Source: Pseudomonadales bacterium (lineage in GTDB: Bacteria > Pseudomonadota > Gammaproteobacteria > Pseudomonadales > Halieaceae). From it: a stretch of 64,000 nt of DNA. Positions 18,196 through 26,893 of the stretch are shown piece after piece. Under the pieces are notes generated by a model, which saw only the letters and a program-made list of their open reading frames with translations, had not been told where the DNA came from and searched no databases. The stretch spans positions 434,001-498,000 of the forward strand of contig JACKNO010000004.1 of the NCBI GenBank assembly GCA_024234815.1. Reading direction: 5' to 3'. Each line of letters begins with the position of its first letter. Position 1 is the first letter of the stretch. Both the position numbers and the translations under genes were made by a program.

Positions 18196-18211
18196 GTCGA
18201 CCAAGGTCTAG
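18196..18211. promoter_or_regulatory. Third 7-2-7 site, upstream of DUF4212/symporter pair
   Basis: GTCGACC AA GGTCTAG shares the GAC-n4-GTC core with the two sites in front of the porin; 10 of 12 bases around the core match the right-hand site (16778-16789). It lies 5 bp after the porin stop and 69 bp before the DUF4212 start, so the symporter pair may have its own regulated promoter. Confidence 0.45.
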
Positions 18212-18279
18212 GATCCCGTTGCGGTCATTGCAGGTATAGTTGGCGTGGCTGCAACAATAACAACACCCAGGAGGTGTGT

Positions 18280-18546
18280 ATGTCCCCTTTGACGGAACAA
18301 CAGGCAAAAGAGTACTGGCGTCGCAATGTCTCCCTGATGGTAAAGCTGATGGTGGTCTGGTTTGTCGTCAGCTTCGGCTGCGGAATTCTATTGTTTGATG
18401 TACTTAACACCATACAGATCGGCGGTTACAAGCTGGGCTTCTGGTTTGCGCAACAGGGCTCCATCTATGTATTCGTATTTTTGATTTTCTATTACGCCAG
18501 AAAAATGGCCGCGCTGGACCGTGAGTTCGGCGTGGAAGAAGACTAG
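18280..18546 (+). CDS. DUF4212 small membrane protein (symporter partner)
   Basis: This 88-residue protein has two transmembrane helices (about 20-43 and 53-74). It matches the DUF4212 family: N-terminal EYWRRN, then the GCGILLFD and GFWFAQQGSIYVFV helices. Family members are encoded directly upstream of SLC5-type symporters and are thought to be accessory subunits. ATG 18280 follows an AGGAGG with 5-base spacing; this decides against an earlier in-frame GTG. The symporter starts 11 bp downstream. Confidence 0.88.
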   Translation: MSPLTEQQAKEYWRRNVSLMVKLMVVWFVVSFGCGILLFDVLNTIQIGGYKLGFWFAQQGSIYVFVFLIFYYARKMAALDREFGVEED

Positions 18547-18557
18547 GAGCGGCCGTC

Positions 18558-20288
18558 ATGGATCTGCAAACACTAAGTTATCTGTTCGTGGGCGGTACCT
18601 TCGCCCTGTACCTGGGCATCGCCTTCTGGGCGAGAGCAGGTTCAACCAAGGACTTCTACATCGCCGGCGGCGGTGTGCATCCCGTGGCCAATGGTATGGC
18701 CACCGCGGCTGACTGGATGTCGGCGGCGTCGTTTATATCGATGGCCGGAATGATTTCCTTTATGGGATATGGCGGTTCGGTGTTCCTCATGGGCTGGACG
18801 GGCGGTTACGTCATCCTGGCCATGCTGCTGGCGCCCTACCTGAGAAAATACGGGAAATTCACAGTTCCCGAATTTATCGGTGACCGGTTCTATTCAAAGA
18901 CCGCCAGGGTGGTAGCGGTGATCTGCCTGATTCTGTGTTCGGTAACCTATGTTATTGGCCAGATGAAAGGGGTGGGCGTTGCCTTCTCACGCTTCCTTGA
19001 AGTGGACTATGCTACCGGTCTTCTGGTGGGTATGGTCATCGTGTTTTTCTACGCGGTGTTAGGCGGCATGAAAGGTATTACCTATACCCAGATTGCCCAG
19101 TACTGCGTGCTGATCCTGGCGTACACGATCCCCGCGATTTTCATCAGCCTGCAACTGACCGGAAACCCGGTGCCCCAGTTGGGCCTCGGCGGTACGCTGA
19201 CGGGAACGGACACCTACCTGCTCGATGTGATAGACCGGGTGGTGATGGATCTGGGTTTCAAGGAGTACACCACTGATGTGCGCCTAAGTACGCTCAACAT
19301 GTTCGCCTATACCATGTCCCTGATGATCGGAACGGCGGGTCTGCCCCACGTAATCATCCGTTTCTTCACGGTACCCAAGGTGAAGGATGCCCGTTCCTCT
19401 GCAGGTTGGGCCCTGGTGTTCATCGCAATCCTGTACACCACGGCGCCGGCAGTCGGTGCCATGGCTCGACTCAATCTCATGCTCACTATCGAGCCGGAGC
19501 CGGGTGAGTACCTGGTATACGAAGAGCGGCCCCAGTGGTTCAAGAACTGGGAAACCACCGGCCTGCTGGTATACGAGGACAAGAACGGCAACGGACTGGT
19601 GGAGTACAGCGCCGACCCCGCGACCAATGACATGGTGTTGATCGATAACGACATCATGGTTCTGGCCAACCCTGAGATCGCCCAACTGCCCAACTGGGTG
19701 ATCGCCCTGGTGGCCGCGGGTGGCCTCGCGGCTGCACTGTCCACAGCGGCGGGACTGCTGCTGGCGATCGCCTCGGCAATCTCCCACGACTTGCTCAAGG
19801 GCATGATCCGTCCGGATATCTCGGAGAAGCAGGAACTTCTGGCCAGCCGTATCGCCATGGCGTTTGCCATCCTTGGCGCGGGCTACCTCGGCCTGAATCC
19901 GCCCGGGTTCGCGGCCGGGACGGTGGCCCTGGCGTTCGGGCTGGCAGCCTCCTCGATTTTCCCGGCCCTGATGATGGGTATCTTCAGCGACAGGATAAAC
20001 AAGGAGGGGGCCATCGCAGGTATGGTGGCCGGTATCGGCGTGACCCTGCTGTACGTGTTCCAGCACAAGGGCATCATGTTCATTCCGGGTACCTCGTTCC
20101 TGGGTGGTATGGAGCCCAACTGGTTCTTCGGGATCGAGCCCAATGCCTTTGGCGTGGTTGGCGCGATCGTGAACTTCGCTGTCGCTTTCGGTGTGAGCCG
20201 TGTGACCGCGGCACCTCCCCAGAGTGTGCGCGAACTGGTGGAGCACATCCGCATCCCGGTGGGCTCCTCCGAAGCGGTCGGCCACTAG
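18558..20288 (+). CDS. Sodium:solute symporter (SLC5 family, VC_2705-like, ActP-related)
   Basis: This 576-residue inner-membrane transporter has the SSS family layout with 13 or so helices. Diagnostic segments are GSTKDFYIAGGGVHPVANG near the N-terminus, GGMKGITYTQIAQY near residue 170 and HVIIRFFTVP. A long loop at about 310-370 (rich in E, D and N) interrupts the core; it is characteristic of the VC_2705 subfamily. It probably imports acetate or a similar monocarboxylate with sodium. It follows DUF4212 and is closed by a strong terminator at 20312. The substrate is inferred from family and from the nearby CrbR-like regulator. Confidence 0.85.
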   Translation: MDLQTLSYLFVGGTFALYLGIAFWARAGSTKDFYIAGGGVHPVANGMATAADWMSAASFISMAGMISFMGYGGSVFLMGWTGGYVILAMLLAPYLRKYGKFTVPEFIGDRFYSKTARVVAVICLILCSVTYVIGQMKGVGVAFSRFLEVDYATGLLVGMVIVFFYAVLGGMKGITYTQIAQYCVLILAYTIPAIFISLQLTGNPVPQLGLGGTLTGTDTYLLDVIDRVVMDLGFKEYTTDVRLSTLNMFAYTMSLMIGTAGLPHVIIRFFTVPKVKDARSSAGWALVFIAILYTTAPAVGAMARLNLMLTIEPEPGEYLVYEERPQWFKNWETTGLLVYEDKNGNGLVEYSADPATNDMVLIDNDIMVLANPEIAQLPNWVIALVAAGGLAAALSTAAGLLLAIASAISHDLLKGMIRPDISEKQELLASRIAMAFAILGAGYLGLNPPGFAAGTVALAFGLAASSIFPALMMGIFSDRINKEGAIAGMVAGIGVTLLYVFQHKGIMFIPGTSFLGGMEPNWFFGIEPNAFGVVGAIVNFAVAFGVSRVTAAPPQSVRELVEHIRIPVGSSEAVGH

Positions 20289-20311
20289 GGAAGCAGTCGT
20301 TGACCAGCCAG

Positions 20312-20341
20312 GGAGGCATCGTTTTCGATGCCTCCTTTTTT
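20312..20341 (+). terminator. Intrinsic terminator after symporter
   Basis: GGAGGCATCG (20312-20321), TTTT loop and CGATGCCTCC (20326-20335) form a perfect 10-bp stem followed by six T. It lies 23 bp after the symporter stop and separates it from the gene at 20425. Confidence 0.92.
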
Positions 20342-20424
20342 GCATAAACGGGCTGCAATATGTCACAAACAAGCAGCTGGTGTGGCCGCTATACTTGCGC
20401 GCGATTTTACAGGGATAAGAGCCA

Positions 20425-20904
20425 ATGTTGTTTACCAACAAGCACGTGATCATTGCCATGATAGTGGCGCCGGTGCTGGCCGTGCTGGCCTGGTTTGCCG
20501 TCGGCCAGTTTGCCGGTGAAACGCCGCAGCCGGCGGTGCCGGGGCAGTCTTACCCGTTGCTGGAGAAGAGTAACTGCCGCTATCCCAGCGGCGCCTGTGA
20601 TCTTGAGAATGAGGCGTTCAGGGTGCGCCTGTCCGCTGCCGGCGAGGAGGGCAACGAACTGGTGTTGACGTCTTCACACCCGCTTGAGGGCGTGGTGCTG
20701 GGGATCGGCCTGCAGGATGAAGACCTGCAACCGGCGATGATGCGCGCGGTGGATGGCCAGGGGCTGGAGTGGCGTCTGGCTATTCACGCCAGGCCGCAGC
20801 CCGGACAGCGCATCCGCCTGGTGGCGATGGCTGCCGGCAGCAGCTATTTTGCCGATGCCGCCACCGCGTTTCTGCAGCCGCCCGATCGCCGGGGGGATGA
20901 ATGA
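20425..20904 (+). CDS. Conserved membrane-anchored hypothetical protein
   Basis: This 159-residue protein has one N-terminal membrane helix (residues 8-29) and an extracytoplasmic domain of about 125 residues containing two cysteines near residues 51 and 58 (NCRYPSGACDLEN). I do not recognise a named family with certainty. The stop overlaps the next start (ATGA at 20901-20904), so it is translationally coupled to the DUF294 protein and is likely part of the same operon. No catalytic motif is visible. The CxxxxxxC pair could form a disulfide in the periplasm. Confidence 0.75.
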   Translation: MLFTNKHVIIAMIVAPVLAVLAWFAVGQFAGETPQPAVPGQSYPLLEKSNCRYPSGACDLENEAFRVRLSAAGEEGNELVLTSSHPLEGVVLGIGLQDEDLQPAMMRAVDGQGLEWRLAIHARPQPGQRIRLVAMAAGSSYFADAATAFLQPPDRRGDE

Positions 20905-22802
20905 GCGACGACTCCGGGACGCAGGTAGCGGCGGCCCCGGAATCACCGCTGCCACGGCTCGCGGTGCCGGAACTGGTGCCCGTGGCCGAATTCCTGGAAC
21001 AGTCCCTGCCGTTTAACGAGTTGCCGAGGGCTGAGCTGTACCAGGTGGTGGACAAGATCCTGGTGCAGTATCACTGCCGTGGCGATGTGTTCAATCGCGG
21101 CACCATGGAAGCCGGGCTGCGCATCGTTCGCAGTGGCGCGGTGGAGATACGGGACAGCGATAACAAACTGCTCGACCGCCTGGGCGAGGGTGAAAGTTTC
21201 CACATCGGTGGCCTCAACGCCGAGCGGGGCGAGGTGCAGGCCACCGTCATCGAGGACGCCCTGCTGTACCTGCTGCCAGACCCGGTCTATCGCGGTCTGC
21301 GCGAGGGCAATCGCGGTTTCGACCGCTATTTCAGTGGGCAGCGCAGTCGCCGCCTGCGGCGTGCGGCGCGATACCAGCCGGAACCCAATATCATGATGCA
21401 GGAGGTGCGCACCGTGATGAGCACCGATCTGCTGACGGTGCAGTCCACCGACTCTGTGCAGCGCGCGGCGCAGGTGATGGCGCAGCGGCGCGTGTCCTCC
21501 GCCTTTGTAATGGAGGGCGACAGGCTGGCCGGCATTATGACTGACCGCGACCTGCGGGTGCGCTTTGTCGCCCCGGCCTTGCCGCCGGAAACCCGGGTGC
21601 GCGAGATAATGACACCGGACCCGGAAACCATTGACGCCAGCCAGAGCATCTTCGCCACCACCCTGTTAATGACCCAGCGGTCCTACCATCACCTGCCGGT
21701 CATGGTGGACGGAGAACTCGGGGGCATAGTCACCACCTCCGACCTGATTCTGGCGAAACAGGACGACCCGGTCTATCTGGTGCAACACATCTCTCGCCAG
21801 CATGATATCGAGGGGATTAAGGGCCTGGTGTCCGGTATGGCCAACCTGATGGTGCAGTGGGTCAACTCCGGTATGCGGGCGCAGCAAGTCAGCCAGATTC
21901 TCACGGCCATCAGCGATGCCGTCACTGTCCGCCTGATCGGCCTGGCCGAGGAAAAGCTGGGGCCGGCCCCGGTCCCCTGGTGCTGGCTGGGTTTTGGTTC
22001 CCAGGCACGCGCCGAACAATTGCTGGGCGCGGACCAGGACAACGGTATTATTATCGACGACAGCGTGGAGCCGGAGCAGCTGCCCTGGTTCGAATCCCTG
22101 GCGAATTTTGTCTGCGACGGCCTGAACGAATGCGGTTACGTCTACTGCCCCGGCGATATCATGGCCAGAACACCCGAGTGGCGGCAGCCGCTCTCCGCCT
22201 GGCGGCAGAAGGTGCGGCGCTGGGTCACCACGCCGACACCGGACGCAGCCATGCGGGTGAGTATCTTCTTTGACCTGCGCAGTATCCATGGCAGCGTCGG
22301 CCTGTGTCAGCAGTTGCAGGAAACCATGTTGACGCAATCGTCAGGTAACTCGATCTTTCTCGCCGCGCTCGCCGCCAACGCCCTGGATACCAGGCCCCCG
22401 CTGGGTATCTTCCGGCGCTTTGTGCTGGACCGGGACGGCGAACACCGGGACTACCTCGATCTAAAGAAGCGCGGCGTACTGCCGATAACTGAAATGGTCC
22501 GCCTGCGGGCGCTCGCCAACAGGATCAGCGCAGTCAATACCGATGAACGCCTGCGTGCCCTGGTGCATGAAAAACACATGACTATCGTGGACAGCCGCAA
22601 CCTCGTGGACGCCCTGAATTTCATCCAGCACCAGCGCATCAATCACCAGTGCGGCCAGATTGTGCGCGGCGAAAAGGTCACCAATTTTATCAATCCGAAA
22701 GATTTGCCGAAAATGGCAAAGGAGCAGTTGCGCGATGCCTTCACCATCATTGATGATGCCCAGTCCGCAGTCAGGCAGACCTATCGCGCAGGCATGGGCT
22801 GA
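20901..22802 (+). CDS. cNMP-binding/CBS/DUF294 putative nucleotidyltransferase
   Basis: This 633-residue signalling protein has a cyclic-nucleotide-binding-like domain at about 30-140 and a CBS pair at about 165-285 (MSTDLLTVQSTDSVQ and IMTPDPETIDASQS). A DUF294 nucleotidyltransferase-like domain then carries the motif GSQARAEQLLGADQDNG near residue 365, and a DUF294 C-terminal helical region completes it. Proteins of this layout occur beside acetate-type symporters and sense nucleotide or energy state; the transferred group is not known. It overlaps its neighbours by 4 bp upstream and 1 bp downstream. Confidence 0.85.
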   Translation: MSDDSGTQVAAAPESPLPRLAVPELVPVAEFLEQSLPFNELPRAELYQVVDKILVQYHCRGDVFNRGTMEAGLRIVRSGAVEIRDSDNKLLDRLGEGESFHIGGLNAERGEVQATVIEDALLYLLPDPVYRGLREGNRGFDRYFSGQRSRRLRRAARYQPEPNIMMQEVRTVMSTDLLTVQSTDSVQRAAQVMAQRRVSSAFVMEGDRLAGIMTDRDLRVRFVAPALPPETRVREIMTPDPETIDASQSIFATTLLMTQRSYHHLPVMVDGELGGIVTTSDLILAKQDDPVYLVQHISRQHDIEGIKGLVSGMANLMVQWVNSGMRAQQVSQILTAISDAVTVRLIGLAEEKLGPAPVPWCWLGFGSQARAEQLLGADQDNGIIIDDSVEPEQLPWFESLANFVCDGLNECGYVYCPGDIMARTPEWRQPLSAWRQKVRRWVTTPTPDAAMRVSIFFDLRSIHGSVGLCQQLQETMLTQSSGNSIFLAALAANALDTRPPLGIFRRFVLDRDGEHRDYLDLKKRGVLPITEMVRLRALANRISAVNTDERLRALVHEKHMTIVDSRNLVDALNFIQHQRINHQCGQIVRGEKVTNFINPKDLPKMAKEQLRDAFTIIDDAQSAVRQTYRAGMG

Positions 22803-23470
22803 TGTGGATGTTTCGACTGCGGCGCCTGCGATACAGGCGGCGTGTAGCCGGAACAGCGCTGCACAGATGCTGGCAAGCGCCCTTGCCGAACACTGGGAAG
22901 GACTGGCGCCAAGTATCCTATTTAGTCGTCGACGCGGAGATGTCATCTCTTGATGTGAGTGACGGCGAACTGCTGAGCGTGGGGTGGGTCGGCGTAGAGG
23001 CGGGAGCAATCAGGCTGGACAGCGCCCGCCACTATCTGGTGAAGGCTGAAAATTCCGTGGGGCAGAGCGCCGCCATACACAGCCTGCGGGATTGCGAACT
23101 GGTCGAGGCGGACACCGGCGCGGTGGTGCTGGAGCGCTTTTTACAGGTGGCGGCAGGTAAGGTACTGGTATTCCACAATGCGGCCCTCGATATGGCCTTC
23201 CTCAACCGGGTGAGCCGGCAGGCTTTCAATGCGCCGGTACTGCTGCCGGTAATCGATACCCTGTTGCAGGAAGAGGCGCTGCTGCGACGCCGGGGCCAGC
23301 CGATCAAGCCGGGGGACCTGCGTCTGCACGCTTGCCGTGAGCGCTACAATTTGCCGCCTTACCAGGGCCACAATGCATTGCAGGACGCACTTGCCACGGC
23401 TGAACTGCTGCTCGCAATGGCGGCTCACCGCGGCGGCAGGCAATCCTTTACCCTTGGCCAGCTGCTATAG
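22802..23470 (+). CDS. 3'-5' exonuclease (DnaQ/RNase T-like)
   Basis: This 222-residue protein has the DEDDh exonuclease residues: Asp44 and Glu46 in VVDAEMSS, Asp130 in HNAALDMAF, and His190 with Asp195 in QGHNALQDALAT. It therefore resembles the epsilon-subunit-like exonucleases that trim 3' ends of DNA or RNA. It starts on the last base of the DUF294 gene and is the last gene of that operon. DnaQ-like exonucleases linked to DUF294 proteins are a recurring arrangement near acetate symporters. The biological substrate is unknown. Confidence 0.85.
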   Translation: MWMFRLRRLRYRRRVAGTALHRCWQAPLPNTGKDWRQVSYLVVDAEMSSLDVSDGELLSVGWVGVEAGAIRLDSARHYLVKAENSVGQSAAIHSLRDCELVEADTGAVVLERFLQVAAGKVLVFHNAALDMAFLNRVSRQAFNAPVLLPVIDTLLQEEALLRRRGQPIKPGDLRLHACRERYNLPPYQGHNALQDALATAELLLAMAAHRGGRQSFTLGQLL

Positions 23471-23500
23471 GGCTGGCCCCGGTCGACAGATTGCGGGTGA

Positions 23501-24367
23501 TCAGTCAGTGTGTCTGGAGATAATATCTTGCGCCAGTGAGGTCAGCCCCGCCACCGGGTCGGGCCCCAGCAGGAAGAGGGGCACGATCACCCTGGCCACG
23601 CCGATTTCCTCGAAGGCCTCGATGGCGTCCAGTCCGCCTTTGCCGTCCCACATCGAGGTGATTTCCACCGTATTGTAGTCGCGGCCGAGCTCGGAGCAGG
23701 TCTTCCTGAGTTGATCCAGCATCGGGGCGAGACTTGCCGCGTCGTTGGTGGGCGCGAACCAGCCATCCCCATGGCGGGCAATGCGCTCAAAGGCTTTGCC
23801 TTTCGAACCCCCCACAATGATTGGCACACCGCCGGCCTGTACTGGCAGGGGATAGCTCAGAAAGCCGGACCAGTTGATAAAGTCACTGTGGTGCTCCACA
23901 ACTTCGCCTGACCAGACCTTGCGCATCGCCACGATGTAGTCGTCATAGCGGGCTCCTCGACGTTCGAAGGGCACGCCCATCGCATCAAACTCCTCCTTCA
24001 ACCAGCCGATTCCGGCGCCCAGCATGAAGCGCCCGTTGGACAACAGGTCCAGGGTGGCCGCCTGTTTGGCCAGCAGCAGTGGGTTGGTTTGGGAGAGAAT
24101 ATTGACTCCGGTGCCCAGACGCAGGGTGCTGGTGTGGGATGCGACAGCAGTGAGCGCGATCAGGGGATCGAGGAAATCAGCGTCGGCGCCGCCACCCATT
24201 TTGCCGTCCTGGCTGTACGGATAGCGGGATTCGTACTCCAGAGGCACCATTACATGTTCGAAAGTCCACACTGATTCGTAGCCCAGGGACTCAGCGAGTT
24301 GGGCAAGACCGACGATTTGTTCCAGCGATCGCATGCCTATATTGATAGGGACCAGTCCAAATTTCAT
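23501..24367 (-). CDS. LLM-class (luciferase-like) oxidoreductase, probable F420-type
   Basis: This 288-residue TIM-barrel flavin-type enzyme has the N-terminal FGLVPINIG, the segment SVWTFEHVMVPLEY, RLGTGVNIL and the LGAGIGWLKEEFDAMG block typical of luciferase-like monooxygenases of the TIGR03619 type. These use FMN or F420, and the choice cannot be settled here. AGGAG precedes ATG 24367. It is divergent from the sulfotransferase at 24550. Convergent with the exonuclease at 23470, with 30 bp between the stops. Confidence 0.82.
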   Translation of the reverse strand: MKFGLVPINIGMRSLEQIVGLAQLAESLGYESVWTFEHVMVPLEYESRYPYSQDGKMGGGADADFLDPLIALTAVASHTSTLRLGTGVNILSQTNPLLLAKQAATLDLLSNGRFMLGAGIGWLKEEFDAMGVPFERRGARYDDYIVAMRKVWSGEVVEHHSDFINWSGFLSYPLPVQAGGVPIIVGGSKGKAFERIARHGDGWFAPTNDAASLAPMLDQLRKTCSELGRDYNTVEITSMWDGKGGLDAIEAFEEIGVARVIVPLFLLGPDPVAGLTSLAQDIISRHTD

Positions 24368-24549
24368 GGCTTTTCTCCTGAGTTGCGACTTCCCGATACG
24401 CTATCTTGCCCCGGTTTTGTATCCTGTACCAGCCGCAGTTGCGCGCAGGTTGTCGCGCCGGTGCCGCCAATATTTCCCGCCCCGGCATTGCCCGCACCCC
24501 GCACCGGTAATAGGCTTGCGGATTATTGGCGTTCTAGCGGGGTGATCAG

Positions 24550-25704
24550 GTGTTTGAAGTAGAGCAATTGTTACAGGCGGCGCGCGAGCAGACGGGGCTC
24601 TCCGATTTCGGCGGCGACGATTTTCGCGAGCCGCTGGAACGCCTGGTAGCCGCCCTGAACACTGAAGCCCGCCTGAATGATTTCGGTCGGCTGCGCGCGC
24701 AGATGACAATTGACGCTGGTCTGGCCACCCGCCTGGCCATCGTGGACTACCTTGAAAATCATCCCGAGGTGCGCTCCGAAGAGGTCGTGAAGCCTGTTTT
24801 TATCGTCGGACTACCCCGCACGGGCACCACGGCGCTGCATCACATGTTGAACCAGGATAAAGGCAATCGCACCCTGCGCCTGTGGGAGGCGCAGAACCCG
24901 GTGCCGCCGCCCGAGACCGCCAGCTATACGAGTGACGCGCGCATAGCCAGGCAGCGCGAGGGTGTGGCGCTCACCGAGACCTTCCTGCCGGGCTTTATGG
25001 CCACCCACCTGCTCGACGCCGAAGAACCCGACGAGTGTTATATGTTGCTGAATCGCAACTTCATGTCGGTGGAGTACTCGGCCATGTTTCATATACCGAG
25101 CTACGCCAACTGGCTGTACGCGAACCTGTGTGCCCGCGACAGCTATGCCTGGCACAAGCGGCAGTTGCAATTGCTGCAGTCGCGCCATCCCGGCCTGTGG
25201 GTGCTCAAGGCGCCATTTCACCAGTTGGGTCTGGCCCAGATACTAAAATATTACCCGGACGCGATCATCGTACAGACGCACCGTGCGCCCATGAGTCTGG
25301 TAGCATCGGGCTGCAGTTTCAGCGAGATATTGCGCCGCAGCGGTTCCGATCATATCGACCGGGATGAGATCGGTCGCGACTGGATGGAAATGCTGCGCGT
25401 CTACACCCATACCTTCGAGGCGGACCGGGCGCGACTGGAACTGGAGTTTCCAGGGCAGTTCCTCGATCTGCATCACGACGATTTCGTGGCCGATCCCTGG
25501 CCTGGTATCGAGGCCATTTACGCCAGGCGCGGCACCGCGCTGTCCCCCGGCAGCAGGGCGGCCATGCAGCGCTGGCTGGAGGACCATCCCCGGGGCAAGC
25601 ACGGCGCGCACGACTACCGGTTGGAGGATTACGGCATCGGCCGCGCTGATGTCGAGGCACTGTTCGGCGATTACGCGCGGCGTTATAACTTGAGTATGGA
25701 TTAA
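24550..25704 (+). CDS. Sulfotransferase (PAPS-dependent)
   Basis: This 384-residue cytosolic enzyme has a PAPS 5'-phosphosulfate loop at residues 84-94 (VFIVGLPRTGT) and a plausible 3'-phosphate region near HRAPMSLVASGCSFSEI. The family transfers sulfate from PAPS to hydroxyl groups of small molecules. The start is GTG 24550, with a weak ribosome site. The DUF1214 protein follows 14 bp downstream, so the two are likely co-expressed. The acceptor is unknown; similar pairs occur in actinobacteria and sphingomonads. Confidence 0.85.
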   Translation: MFEVEQLLQAAREQTGLSDFGGDDFREPLERLVAALNTEARLNDFGRLRAQMTIDAGLATRLAIVDYLENHPEVRSEEVVKPVFIVGLPRTGTTALHHMLNQDKGNRTLRLWEAQNPVPPPETASYTSDARIARQREGVALTETFLPGFMATHLLDAEEPDECYMLLNRNFMSVEYSAMFHIPSYANWLYANLCARDSYAWHKRQLQLLQSRHPGLWVLKAPFHQLGLAQILKYYPDAIIVQTHRAPMSLVASGCSFSEILRRSGSDHIDRDEIGRDWMEMLRVYTHTFEADRARLELEFPGQFLDLHHDDFVADPWPGIEAIYARRGTALSPGSRAAMQRWLEDHPRGKHGAHDYRLEDYGIGRADVEALFGDYARRYNLSMD

Positions 25705-25718
25705 TAGGTGGAGAATCG

Positions 25719-26819
25719 ATGAGCGAACATACAGCGCAGGAAAGGGTATTGAGCGGCGAAGCCTGGGTGGAATTTTGTGACGCGCTGAAGGAGGCGGGCA
25801 AACTGGTGAACGCGCCCAAGGCGCCGCAGGACGATTTTAACCGGGCGGAGGGCTACCGCTACCTGACCCGCATGTTGCGGGCGGGGCTGGAGAGTTTTCT
25901 GGAAAGCGGTGACGCGGCTTTCCCGGTGCTGCGTTGCCCGGTGCACGAGACTATCAAGATGGGGGCGGACAACCCCGACAATTACTACCAGAGTGCGGCT
26001 ATCAATCCCCAGTACGACTACCGCATTACCGGTACCCGCGGGACGGTGGATTACCTCGGCTTCGGCACGGTGATCAACCGCTACAGCAGCGGTGGCGGCA
26101 TGAAAACCGATGGCTTCCTGGATTCACGCGATATGGTTATTGACGGGGAGGGCCGACTGGAGATTATCGTGAGCCAGCGCGAGCACCCCGGCAACTGGTT
26201 GCGCATGGGCCCGGAAACCAACGCCATCAACGTGCGCCAGACCTTCCAGGATCGCCGCGGCGAGATTCGCGCCGAGATCCAGATCGAACGCATCGGTGCG
26301 GAACAGGAGCGGCCGCCGCCCCTGTCGGCCAGCCAACTCGACAAGGCCCTGCAGGGAGTGACCCAGTTTCTGCGCAATACCACCGGGCTGTTTGAAGGCT
26401 GGGCTGAGGGCTTTCTGCCCACCACCAATGAAGTGGCGCCGGCGGACCAGGCTTTTTGCCAGGCCATTGGCGGCGACCCCAATATTTACTACTTCCACAG
26501 CGCCTGGGCACTGGCGGACGACGAGGCGCTGGTGATAGAGGCGGCAGATATTCCGGATTGCCAGACCTGGAACTTCGTACTGCAGAACTGGTGGATGGAG
26601 TCGCTGGATTACCGCTACCACAATATCCATTTCAACAAGCATACCGCCCAATACGAGCCTGATGGTTCGGTCAGGATCGTGGTGGCCCACCAGCGGCCCC
26701 CGCAGGCCAACTGGGTGGAGACGGCTGGCCACAATAACGGCACGCTATGCTGGCGCTGGATAGGGGCGCAGCGCCATCCCCCCGTGGCGTCAAGGGTAGT
26801 GAAGTTCGCCGATCTCTAG
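25719..26819 (+). CDS. DUF1214-like protein paired with sulfotransferase
   Basis: This 366-residue protein has no signal peptide and contains a beta-rich C-terminal region with W and N clusters (NWWMESLDYRYHNIHFNKHTAQ, IVVAHQRP) that recalls DUF1214. A recognisable catalytic motif is absent. GGTGGAG precedes ATG 25719. The close spacing to the sulfotransferase suggests a shared pathway, perhaps handling a sulfated or to-be-sulfated lipid or polyol. The function is unassigned. Confidence 0.7.
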   Translation: MSEHTAQERVLSGEAWVEFCDALKEAGKLVNAPKAPQDDFNRAEGYRYLTRMLRAGLESFLESGDAAFPVLRCPVHETIKMGADNPDNYYQSAAINPQYDYRITGTRGTVDYLGFGTVINRYSSGGGMKTDGFLDSRDMVIDGEGRLEIIVSQREHPGNWLRMGPETNAINVRQTFQDRRGEIRAEIQIERIGAEQERPPPLSASQLDKALQGVTQFLRNTTGLFEGWAEGFLPTTNEVAPADQAFCQAIGGDPNIYYFHSAWALADDEALVIEAADIPDCQTWNFVLQNWWMESLDYRYHNIHFNKHTAQYEPDGSVRIVVAHQRPPQANWVETAGHNNGTLCWRWIGAQRHPPVASRVVKFADL

Positions 26820-26893
26820 ACTTCGCGGATCGCAGCGAGTTGCCCGTAAACCCGGCTGCGGCTGGGTCGCCGCAGCGCGCAAGGCATGGGTGC

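Noticed and set aside
19284..20459. 391-codon open frame antisense to the symporter
   Set aside because: The sense protein has clear SSS features and a terminator; the antisense product has no domain.
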